9,665 nt of DNA from Bifidobacteriaceae bacterium (lineage in GTDB: Bacteria; Actinomycetota; Actinomycetes; Actinomycetales; WQXJ01), in the NCBI GenBank assembly GCA_031279575.1, contig JAITIG010000186.1, forward strand, positions 1 to 9,665, in the 5' to 3' direction. Within the stretch, counting starts at the first letter, position 1; each line of letters opens with the position of its first letter. Positions 1 through 5,958 of the stretch are shown here, one piece after another. A program made the translations under genes and the position numbers. Under the pieces are notes generated by a model that was not told the DNA's origin, did not search any database, and saw only the letters and a program-made list of their open reading frames with translations.

Positions 1-257
1 TGGCCGGAGGCGATGATCCCCAGCGTCACAGCCGGGTTGAGGTGGCCGCCGGACTTGTAGGCGGCGTAGACGCCGGCGAAGACGCCGATGCCCCACCCGA
101 AGTTGATCATCAAGGTGCCTCCGCCGAAGCCCTTGGTCTTGGTCAGGATGACGTTGGCGACTACGCCGACGCCCAGGATAATCAGGGTGCAGGTGCCGAG
201 CACTTCTGGGAGGAAGATGTCGGTCAGGATTGTGGGTTCGGCTGCGATTACGTCCAC
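1..257 (-). CDS. glpF: MIP-family channel, glycerol uptake facilitator type (partial, N-terminal 85 residues)
   Basis: An inner-membrane channel of the major intrinsic protein family, which passes glycerol and similar small solutes by facilitated diffusion. The visible 85 residues show a first membrane segment near 20-38, a second near 47-66, and the first pore box GHLNPAVT at 71-78 with the NPA triplet at 74-76. The stretch VVANVILTKTKG after the first helix is typical of Gram-positive GlpF proteins, which is why I prefer a glycerol facilitator to a water-only aquaporin. The pore residues that would separate the two, and the second NPA box, lie beyond the window edge. The GTG start is preceded by AAAGGGA about 7 bases upstream. 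The gene is divergent from a SorC-family regulator, a likely controller. A glycerol kinase gene would be expected downstream but cannot be seen. Confidence 0.85.
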   Translation of the reverse strand, partial: MDVIAAEPTILTDIFLPEVLGTCTLIILGVGVVANVILTKTKGFGGGTLMINFGWGIGVFAGVYAAYKSGGHLNPAVTLGIIASG

Positions 258-601
258 AGTGTGTCCCTTTCGGTGAATTTGGTCGTGGTTTCGGTTGTAC
301 TGCTGGACTTGGCCCCGCCCCGGCGTCGGTTTGGGGCCTAGTTGACTGCTGTCGGCGTGTTAGCCGCGCGGTGCGCCGCCTTCGCCGCTGCGACGTCCCG
401 GGGGACGCGCCCCGCGCGATGGCGACTCCTGGCTAACAGAGCGCGATGCCTGGGTAACCTCCTTTGGTCCGCCTGCCTAACACGCCGGCATCGCTACGTT
501 GGCGCTGGTCAGTGTTGCAAAATCCGGGCGATGCCATAAGCAGGTTGGTCCAGTCAACGCCATCAGTGCAAGCCCGATGCACAAACGTGCAACAATTGGG
601 T
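258..601. other. Divergent intergenic region between glpF and the SorC-type regulator
   Basis: This 344-bp region must hold the promoters for both divergent genes. No open frame in it looks like a protein. It contains three copies of GSCTAACA (minus strand at 358-365, plus strand at 431-438 and 475-482). The first and last sit in a perfect 11-bp inverted repeat (353-363 and 477-487). A compact inverted repeat at 578-591 lies just before the regulator start. I could not identify a convincing -35/-10 pair on either strand; TTGCAA at 515-520 and CATAAG at 535-540 are only 14 bases apart, too close for a standard promoter. Confidence 0.6.
578..591. promoter_or_regulatory. Inverted repeat TGCAC-N4-GTGCA, possible operator of the SorC-type regulator
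   Basis: A perfect 5-bp inverted repeat around AAAC, ending 10 bases before the regulator's ATG. Related GTGCA or TTGCA half-sites occur at 566-570 and 515-519. The position suits autorepression, since bound protein would block the start of the gene. Assignment to this regulator is inferred from position only. I do not know a published operator for this subfamily that matches. Confidence 0.4.
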
Positions 602-1555
602 ATGGCTTCGACCCGAGCCGAGGAACTCTTCCTCGCCGCCTCTCTTTACTACAACCAGGGCCAGACCATGGAGGCTGTCGCCCGCCGCCTTGGCACTTCC
701 CGCTCGACCGTCTCGCGCCTGCTGAAATCCGCCCGCGAGCAGGGCATTGTCTCAATCACTTTGAACGACCCCTCGCGCGACTCGGAGGGCATCGCGGCCC
801 TGCTGCGGGACTCGTTCGGCGTCCAGGTCGCGGTGGTGCCGCTGCCCCACCACACCGACGAGGTCGAGCGCCTCAAGCTGGTCGCGGCCGAGGCCGCCCA
901 AACTTTGGGCCGCTGGATGGGCTCGTCCATGGTGTTGGCTGTGGCCTGGGGCAACACCACCGCCGCCATCTCCGAGGAGCTCCAACCCAAGGCGGTGCGC
1001 GGCTCGGTGGTGGTCCAGCTCAACGGCGCCGCCAACACCAGGACCTCGGGCGTGTCCTACACGGCGGCGCTGCTGTCCCGCTTCGCGCGGGCATTCAACG
1101 CCTCGGTGCTGGACTTCCCGGTGCCAACCTTCTTCGACCTGGCGGCCACCAAGGAGATGATGTGGCGCGAGCGCTCCGTCACCCGCGTGCTCGAGGCCCA
1201 AGCCAAGGCCGATGTCGCCGTCATGTCGGTGGGGGCCTTGGAGGGCCCGCTGCTGAGCCACGTCTACGCCGCCGGGTATCTGGGGGCGCGCGACATGAAA
1301 ACCCTGCGGCGCGAGAAGGTGGCGGGCGATGTCTGCACCGTGTTCATCCGCGCGGACGGCTCCTGGGAGGACATCGAGCTCAACCGCCGCGCCTCCGGCC
1401 CCACCCCGGCGCAGTTGCGCGCCATCCCGCGCCGCCTGCTGGCGGTGGCCGGGGACGCCAAGGTCGACGGGCTGCTGGGGGCTTTGCGGGCGGGCGTGGC
1501 AACCGATCTGGTGCTAGACGACAGGACCGCCAACCTCTTGGCCCAGCGCCTGTGA
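602..1555 (+). CDS. SorC-family sugar-binding transcriptional regulator
   Basis: A 317-residue cytoplasmic DNA-binding regulator of the SorC/DeoR-like type, which usually senses a phosphorylated sugar. A helix-turn-helix lies at about 8-48 (QTMEAVARRLGTSRSTVSRLL at 21-41). The C-terminal sugar-binding domain spans about 60-317 and shows the family's usual blocks: AVAWGNT near 114-119, VVVQLNGA at 136-143, AVMSVG at 206-211, AGDVCTVFIRADG at 241-253, and a closing RRLLAVAGDAKVDGLLGALR region followed by LVLDDRTANLL. The length is normal for the family. I chose ATG 602 because it places the helix-turn-helix at the very N-terminus as in relatives; the frame is open upstream but that stretch has no family resemblance. 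The ribosome binding site is weak (TTGGG only). It is divergent from the MIP channel, so control of glycerol or a related polyol/sugar is likely but inferred. The effector is unknown. Confidence 0.9.
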   Translation: MASTRAEELFLAASLYYNQGQTMEAVARRLGTSRSTVSRLLKSAREQGIVSITLNDPSRDSEGIAALLRDSFGVQVAVVPLPHHTDEVERLKLVAAEAAQTLGRWMGSSMVLAVAWGNTTAAISEELQPKAVRGSVVVQLNGAANTRTSGVSYTAALLSRFARAFNASVLDFPVPTFFDLAATKEMMWRERSVTRVLEAQAKADVAVMSVGALEGPLLSHVYAAGYLGARDMKTLRREKVAGDVCTVFIRADGSWEDIELNRRASGPTPAQLRAIPRRLLAVAGDAKVDGLLGALRAGVATDLVLDDRTANLLAQRL

Positions 1556-1590
1556 ACCCCAGCGCCGGCCTGCCGCCCGATGCCGCCCGG

Positions 1591-1613
1591 GCCGCCTGGG
1601 CGACTCAGGCGGC
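1591..1613. terminator. Hairpin between convergent genes, possible bidirectional terminator
   Basis: GCCGCCTG (1591-1598) and CAGGCGGC (1606-1613) are perfect complements around a 7-base loop, giving an 8-bp GC-rich stem. It lies 35 bases after the regulator's stop and overlaps the last codons and stop of map. There is no T-run on either side, so it is not a classical Rho-independent terminator. GC-rich hairpins without a T-run are often proposed as terminators in actinobacteria. It is the best candidate in this 49-bp convergent gap. Confidence 0.4.
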
Positions 1614-2432
1614 GGGGGCGATGGCGACGCCGCGGGCGGCCAATTCGGCCGCCCCGCCGTCCTTGGCTGTCAGCACCCAGACGCCGCCCTCGGTGCGGGC
1701 CGCGGTGTGCTCCCAGTGGGCGGCGGTTTGGCCGTCCCGGGTGCGCACCGTCCAGCCGTCCGCGTCCTCGGAGGTGGCGATGGAGCCCTCGACCACCATC
1801 GGCTCGATCGCCAGCACCAGCCCGGGCCGGACTTTGGCCCCCTTGTCGCGCGTGGCGTAGTTCAGGACTTCCGGGTCCATGTGCATCCGGCTGCCGATGC
1901 CGTGCCCCATGTAATCCCGCAAGATGCCAAAGGACGGCTCGGCCCCCAGCACCGAAGCCTCGATGGCGGCCCCGATCTGCCCCACCCGGCTGGCGCCGGC
2001 GAAGGCCGCGATCCCGTCCCACAGCGCCCGGCGGGTGACTTCCACCAGGACCTCCGAGCGGGGGTGGACCTCCCCCACGCCCACGGTGATGGCGGCATCG
2101 GAGTGCCAGCCGTCCAGCACCGCGCCGCAGTCGATGGAGACCACATCGCCGTCTTTGAGGATTTGGTCTTGCGGGATGCCGTGGACCACCACCTCGCCCA
2201 CGCTGAAGCAGATCGACCTGGGGTAGCCCTGGTAGCCGAGGAAGTTGGGCGCCGCGCCGTGGTCGCGGATGACAGTCTCCGCCAGCGCGTCTATCTCCCG
2301 CGCCCGCGCGCCCGGCTTGACGGCTTGGCGCACCGCCGCCAAGGCGGCGGCCGTGACCAGGCCAGAGGCGCGCATGCCTTGGATCTGCTCGGGGGTTTTC
2401 CACTCGATGCTGTGGCGCCTCCCCCAGCTCAC
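1605..2432 (-). CDS. map: Type I methionine aminopeptidase
   Basis: A 275-residue cytosolic metalloenzyme that removes the initiator methionine from nascent proteins once it is deformylated. All expected active-site residues are visible: His84 in VVVHGIPQD; metal ligands Asp107 and Asp112 in LDGWHSDAA; His177 in YMGHGIG; Glu210 in LAIEPM; Glu241 in HWEHT. His184 matches the second conserved histidine. There is no N-terminal zinc-finger extension, so it is the short type I form. The start is GTG at 2432, whose GTGA overlaps the adk stop by 4 bases. A Shine-Dalgarno GGAGG (2440-2444) sits 7 bases upstream inside adk, so the two are translationally coupled. It is the last gene of the ribosomal operon here; the next gene is convergent. 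Confidence 0.96.
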   Translation of the reverse strand: MSWGRRHSIEWKTPEQIQGMRASGLVTAAALAAVRQAVKPGARAREIDALAETVIRDHGAAPNFLGYQGYPRSICFSVGEVVVHGIPQDQILKDGDVVSIDCGAVLDGWHSDAAITVGVGEVHPRSEVLVEVTRRALWDGIAAFAGASRVGQIGAAIEASVLGAEPSFGILRDYMGHGIGSRMHMDPEVLNYATRDKGAKVRPGLVLAIEPMVVEGSIATSEDADGWTVRTRDGQTAAHWEHTAARTEGGVWVLTAKDGGAAELAARGVAIAPAA

Positions 2433-3115
2433 CCGGCCGCCTCCAGGGCGGCGGCGACCCGGGCCGCCACCTCCTCGACTGTGCCCTCGGCGGCGATGAC
2501 GCGCAGCGCGCCGCGCTCGGCGTAGAGGCGGGCGATGGGTTCGGTCTCGGCGCGGTAGACGGCCAGGCGCCGCAGGATCACCGGCTCGGTGTCGTCCTGG
2601 CGGGCCTCTAAGTCGGCCCGCTTCAACAGCCGCTCCACAATCAGCGCCTCTGGCAGGCGGAATTCGAGGACGGCGTCGACCCCCCAGCCGCGCTCGGACA
2701 AGATCTGGTCCAGCACCGCCACCTGGGGGAGGTTGCGGGGGTAGCCGTCAAGGATAAAGCCGTCGGCGGCATCGGCGGCGGCCAGGCGGTCGCGCACCAT
2801 GGCGTTGGTGACCCGGTCCGGCACCAGCCGGCCTTGGGCGATGTGGATTTGGGCTTCCGCGCCCAAGGCGGTGCGTTGGGCCATCTGCTGGCGGAACAAC
2901 GCGCCGGTGGAGATCTCGGGCAGGCCCAGGGCGCGGGCCAGCCGCTCGCCTTGGGTGCCTTTGCCGGAGCCGGGCGGGCCGAGCAAGACCAGCCGCCTGG
3001 GGCCGGCCCCAGCGGCCCCAGCGGGCCCGGTTGGCCCGGTTGGCGCGGTTGGCGCGGTTGGCGCGGTTGGCGCGGTTGGCGGTTCGGCCGGGGCGGGGGA
3101 GGGGCGCTGGCTCAC
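2429..3115 (-). CDS. adk: Adenylate kinase with a Pro/Ala/Thr-repeat N-terminal extension
   Basis: Interconverts ATP plus AMP with two ADP in the cytosol. The 228 residues carry the P-loop GPPGSGKGTQ at 46-55, the AMP-binding STGALFR region at 69-75, and the family signature FILDGYPRNLPQ at 120-131. Arg172 and the DDTEPVILRRL stretch belong to the short-lid form, without a zinc-binding lid. The core begins near residue 40. Before it are 39 residues rich in Pro, Ala, Thr and Gly, including four APT repeats. The start is GTG at 3115, whose GTGA overlaps the secY stop; GGAGG lies 9 bases upstream in secY. Between this GTG and the first core strand no codon could serve as ATG, GTG or TTG start, so the extension must be translated. 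The secY-adk-map order is the usual one. Confidence 0.95.
   Translation of the reverse strand: MSQRPSPAPAEPPTAPTAPTAPTAPTGPTGPAGAAGAGPRRLVLLGPPGSGKGTQGERLARALGLPEISTGALFRQQMAQRTALGAEAQIHIAQGRLVPDRVTNAMVRDRLAAADAADGFILDGYPRNLPQVAVLDQILSERGWGVDAVLEFRLPEALIVERLLKRADLEARQDDTEPVILRRLAVYRAETEPIARLYAERGALRVIAAEGTVEEVAARVAAALEAAG
3029..3082 (-). repeat. 9-bp tandem repeat in the 5' end of adk
   Basis: Six 9-base units of the form NNGCCAACC, four of them exactly GCGCCAACC, encode PPT, APT x4 and GPT at residues 12-29 of adenylate kinase. The unit is a multiple of three, so gain or loss of units by replication slippage would keep the frame. Confidence 0.9.
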
Positions 3116-4419
3116 CGCAGGAAGCCTCCGTAGTGGCGCTGCTCCAACTGCGCCTCGATCTGTTTGACGGTGTCCAGGCCCACCCCCACGATGATCAGCA
3201 AGGTGGTGCCGCCAAAGGGCAGGTTTTGGGTTATGCCGAGCAGGGAGAACAGCACTTGCGGCACCAGCGCCACCACCGCCAGGTAGATCGAGCCGGGGGT
3301 GGTGATCCGGTTGATGACATAGTTCAGGTACTCGGCCGTCGGCCGGCCGGCCCGGATGCCCGGGATGAAGCCGCCGTACTTCATCATGTTCTCCGCCACA
3401 TCGGTGGGGTTGAACGTGATGGCGGTGTAGAAGAAGCAGAAGAAGATCGTCAGCGCGGCGTAAAGCAGCATGTAGACCGCGTCGGTGGAGCGGAAGTTGG
3501 TCGCTATCCAAACCACCACCGGGTGGGATTGGTCCTGGCTGAACTGCGTGAACATCATTGGCAGCGACAGGATCGAGGAGGAGAAAATGATCGGGATGAC
3601 GCCGGCCGTGTTGATCTTGATCGGGATGTAGTTGGTGCCGCCGCCCAACGTCCGCCCGCCCACCATGCGCTTGGCGTATTGCACCCGGATGCGCCGCTGG
3701 CTTTGCTCCACAAACACGATCGCGCCGATCACGCCCACAAACACCACCAGCACCACGGCGAAGTTGGTCCAGCCGTTGCGGCTGCCGATGATCTGCCCCA
3801 TCGAACCGGGGAAACCGGCCACAATCGAGGTGAAGATCAGCAGCGACATGCCGTTGCCAACTCCCTTTTCGGTGATCAGCTCGCCCAGCCACATGATCAC
3901 GCCGGTGCCGGCTGTCATCACAATGATCATCAGCGTCACAGTCCACGGCGTGTCCGGGTCGATCACCTGCACATCCGAGCCGGGCGAGCCGAACAGCGCG
4001 CCGGTCCGCGCCGTGGTGATGACCACAGTCGATTGCAGGATCGCCAGGGCGATGGTCAGGTAGCGCGTGTACTGCGTCAGCTTGGTCTGCCCGGACTGGC
4101 CTTCCTTGTGCAGCACCTCGAAGCGCGGGATCACCACGCGCAGCAGTTGGACAATGATGCTGGCCGTGATGTACGGCATAATCCCCAGCGCGAAGACTGA
4201 CAGCTGGAGCAGGCCGCCGCCGGAGAACAGGTTGATCATGCCCAGCAGGTCGGAGGTCTGGCCCGAGGCCTGGCCCTGCAGCTCCTTGATCGCGGCCGGG
4301 TCCACACCCGGCGTCGGGATGGCCGAGCCGAGCCTGAACAGCACCATGATGCCGATGGTGAAGAGCAGTTTTCGCCGCAGGTCCGGCGTTCTGAACGCCT
4401 TGGCAAAAGTTCCTAGCAC
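3112..4419 (-). CDS. secY: Preprotein translocase subunit SecY
   Basis: The channel subunit of the SecYEG translocon, with ten membrane helices, through which unfolded proteins cross or enter the cytoplasmic membrane. The 435 residues show the first helix near 17-35 with LFRLGSAIPTPGV at 27-39. The plug and second helix region runs from NLFSGGGL to PYITASIIVQLL (63-93). The cytosolic loop FNPTDVAENMMKYGGFIPGIR (336-356) contacts SecA and the ribosome. The closing segment LIIVGVGLDTVKQIEAQL spans 408-425. Length is normal for the family. The start is GTG at 4419 with GGAGG (4426-4430) 6 bases upstream. A structured 64-bp gap separates it from rplO, and its stop overlaps the adk start. Confidence 0.97.
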   Translation of the reverse strand: MLGTFAKAFRTPDLRRKLLFTIGIMVLFRLGSAIPTPGVDPAAIKELQGQASGQTSDLLGMINLFSGGGLLQLSVFALGIMPYITASIIVQLLRVVIPRFEVLHKEGQSGQTKLTQYTRYLTIALAILQSTVVITTARTGALFGSPGSDVQVIDPDTPWTVTLMIIVMTAGTGVIMWLGELITEKGVGNGMSLLIFTSIVAGFPGSMGQIIGSRNGWTNFAVVLVVFVGVIGAIVFVEQSQRRIRVQYAKRMVGGRTLGGGTNYIPIKINTAGVIPIIFSSSILSLPMMFTQFSQDQSHPVVVWIATNFRSTDAVYMLLYAALTIFFCFFYTAITFNPTDVAENMMKYGGFIPGIRAGRPTAEYLNYVINRITTPGSIYLAVVALVPQVLFSLLGITQNLPFGGTTLLIIVGVGLDTVKQIEAQLEQRHYGGFLR

Positions 4420-4438
4420 GGGGGTCCTCCCTGACGCA

Positions 4439-4482
4439 TGGGGCTGGTCCGGCGGGCCGCCAGCGGCGCGCCCGCGGCCCCA
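4439..4482 (-). promoter_or_regulatory. Nested hairpin in the rplO-secY leader
   Basis: In the RNA sense, an outer TGGGGC/GCCCCA stem (4477-4482 with 4439-4444) encloses a strong inner hairpin. That inner hairpin pairs CGGGC and CGCC with GGCG and GCCCG around the loop GCT, with one bulged G (4453-4474). It starts 2 bases after the rplO stop and ends 19 bases before secY. There is no T-run. It could act in attenuation, RNA processing or protection of the upstream message; the function is inferred. Confidence 0.5.
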
Positions 4483-4483
4483 A

Positions 4484-5773
4484 TCACTCTAACGCTTCCA
4501 CGCTGCCGCCCGCCGCCAGGATTTTCTCCCGCGCGGCGCTTGAAGTGGCCTCCACCCGAAGGGTGAGTTTGACGCTGACGCTGCCGCCGCCCAGCACCTT
4601 GACCGGGTAGCCGCGGCGCACCACGCCGCGCCCGGCCAGGTCCTGGGAGGTGACTTCGCCGCCGTTCGGGTACAACGCCTCCAGTTTGTCCAGGTTGACC
4701 ACCTGGTAGACGGTGCGGAACGGGTTCTTGAAGCCGCGCAGCTTGGGCAGGCGCATGTGCAGCGGCATTTGGCCGCCTTCCAGGCGGGCTGGCACCTGCC
4801 CCCGGGCCTTGCTGCCTTTGGTGCCGCGACCTGCGGTTTTGCCCTTTGAGCCCTCGCCGCGCCCGACCCGCGTCTTGGCTTTGCGGGAGCCCGGCGCCGG
4901 TCGCAGGTGGTGGACTTTGAGCACCCCGTCCCCCTCCTCGGACGATGCCGCCGCCCCGCCTGCCGCTTCGGCCGCGCCCTCTAAGCCGGGTTCGGCCGCG
5001 GCTTCAGACTCGGGTTCGGCCTCGGCCTCGGGCTCGCCCGGCGCGGCGGCCGCCTCGGCCGCGGCGGCCGCCTGGACCGACTCGGCTTTTCTCGCCTCGC
5101 CGCCCGCCGCCCGCTCGGCCCGCTCGGCTCTTGCGGCCTGGCCTTCGGCGGCTTTCTCGGCCTTCTCGGCCGGGCTGGCCGGGGCGGCTTTGGCCGGCTT
5201 CGGGGCCTTGTCCGCCTTCGGCGGCTTGTCCGCCTTGGCCGGCTTCGACTCGGCCTCGGCAGGCTTGTCGGCCTTGGCCGGCTTGGGCTCGGGCTCGGCA
5301 GGCTCTTCGTCCTTGGCCGGCTTCGGCTCGGCTTTGGCCGACTTCGGCTCGGCTTTGGCCGGCTTGGGCTCGGGCTCGACAGGCTTGCCGGCCTTGGCCG
5401 GCTTGGGCTCGGGCTCGTCCGCCTTGTCGGCTTTGGCCGGCTTGGGGTCGGCCTCGACAGGCTTGCCGGCCTTGGCCGGCTTGGGCTCAGCTTTGGCCGC
5501 CTTGGCCGGCTTGGGCTCGGGTTTGTCAGCCTTGTCGGCTTTGTCAGCTTTGTCAGCCTTGTCGGCCTTGTCGGCCTTGTCGGCTTTGTCGGCTTTGGGC
5601 GCTTTGGCGGGCTTGGCGTCCGCCGCGCCGGCGGCATCCGCCGCAGCCGCCTGGGCCGCCTGGGCCGTCGCGGCCGTCGCGTCGGGCGCGGCCGGCGCCG
5701 CGCCCTGCGGCGCCTCGGCGCCTTCCGGGCCTGGCAGCGCGCCCGCAGCCGGCTTGTCTTGCTTGCTGGCCAT
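4484..5773 (-). CDS. rplO: 50S ribosomal protein L15 with a 281-residue repetitive N-terminal extension
   Basis: L15 binds 23S rRNA in the large subunit and acts late in its assembly. Residues about 284-429 are a complete, ordinary actinobacterial L15: [51 protein letters not shown], and the C-terminal [32 protein letters not shown] region. Bacterial L15 is usually near 145-150 residues, so this one is about three times longer. The extension has an Ala-rich start (1-53), eight ADK repeats (61-84), ten KPAK plus one KSAK between 54 and 195, and an Ala/Glu-rich tail (200-281). I see no Phe, Tyr, Trp, Cys or Ile in it, so it should be disordered. ATG 5773 follows the rpmD stop by 2 bases, with GAGGAG upstream. 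An internal GTG at 4924 (residue 284) has its own strong Shine-Dalgarno and would give a 146-residue L15. Confidence 0.93.
   Translation of the reverse strand: MASKQDKPAAGALPGPEGAEAPQGAAPAAPDATAATAQAAQAAAADAAGAADAKPAKAPKADKADKADKADKADKADKADKADKPEPKPAKAAKAEPKPAKAGKPVEADPKPAKADKADEPEPKPAKAGKPVEPEPKPAKAEPKSAKAEPKPAKDEEPAEPEPKPAKADKPAEAESKPAKADKPPKADKAPKPAKAAPASPAEKAEKAAEGQAARAERAERAAGGEARKAESVQAAAAAEAAAAPGEPEAEAEPESEAAAEPGLEGAAEAAGGAAASSEEGDGVLKVHHLRPAPGSRKAKTRVGRGEGSKGKTAGRGTKGSKARGQVPARLEGGQMPLHMRLPKLRGFKNPFRTVYQVVNLDKLEALYPNGGEVTSQDLAGRGVVRRGYPVKVLGGGSVSVKLTLRVEATSSAAREKILAAGGSVEALE
5189..5614 (-). repeat. Low-complexity KADK/KPAK repeat block in rplO
   Basis: Residues 54-195 of L15. The cleanest part is 5522-5593, eight 9-base units with the pattern GCC-GAC-AAG encoding Ala-Asp-Lys, with only third-position changes. 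The rest is a looser array of KPAK motifs separated by AEP, EPEP, AGKPVE and ADKP spacers. All changes in copy number by the 9-base unit would stay in frame. Composition resembles tails of histone-like proteins, but alternates with acidic residues, so net charge is nearly balanced. Confidence 0.85.
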
Positions 5774-5775
5774 CG

Positions 5776-5958
5776 TCAGTCGATCTCCTCAACACTCACC
5801 AAATGCGCCACTGTGCTAACCATGCCGCGCACCACCGGGCTGTCTTCCCTCTCAACGGTCTGCCCAATTTTGCGCAACCCCAGCGAGCGCAGCGTCTCGC
5901 GCTGATTTCGCTTGCCGCCAATACCGGACTTGACCTGCTTGATTCTCAAAACGGCCAT
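5776..5958 (-). CDS. rpmD: 50S ribosomal protein L30
   Basis: A small 60-residue protein of the large ribosomal subunit. It opens with [16 protein letters not shown], continues with [23 protein letters not shown], and ends with [16 protein letters not shown], the full L30 pattern at the usual length. The ATG shares one base with the rpsE stop (TGATG), and a GGGGGAG Shine-Dalgarno lies just upstream, so translation is likely coupled to rpsE. The rplO start follows 2 bases after its stop. The same frame is open further upstream, but that part has no L30 resemblance. Confidence 0.96.
   Translation of the reverse strand: MAVLRIKQVKSGIGGKRNQRETLRSLGLRKIGQTVEREDSPVVRGMVSTVAHLVSVEEID

Noticed and set aside
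515..540. TTGCAA and CATAAG as a promoter for the regulator.
   Set aside because: The spacer is 14 bases, too short for the usual 16-18, and the -10 match is poor.
464..601. An earlier start for the SorC-type regulator adding 46 residues.
   Set aside because: The added residues do not resemble the family, the helix-turn-helix should lie at the N-terminus, and the inverted repeat at 578-591 is better explained as non-coding.
3031..4200. A plus-strand open frame of about 390 codons opposite secY.
   Set aside because: It is a shadow of SecY with His/Gln/Asp-rich, unstructured translation and no family resemblance.
3116..4483. The adk reading frame stays open upstream through the whole of secY, giving a potential 684-residue protein on the minus strand.
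   Set aside because: The upstream part overlaps the unmistakable SecY sequence in another frame and has only low-complexity His/Arg/Gly-rich translation. Long open frames are common in GC-rich DNA. The GTG at 3115 with a good ribosome binding site and a GTGA overlap fits the operon.
4713..5819. A long plus-strand open frame opposite rplO, with Ala/Gly/Leu/Ser repeats.
   Set aside because: It is the antisense reading of the rplO repeat block; its repetitive protein is explained by that block. It has no recognisable domain or promoter.
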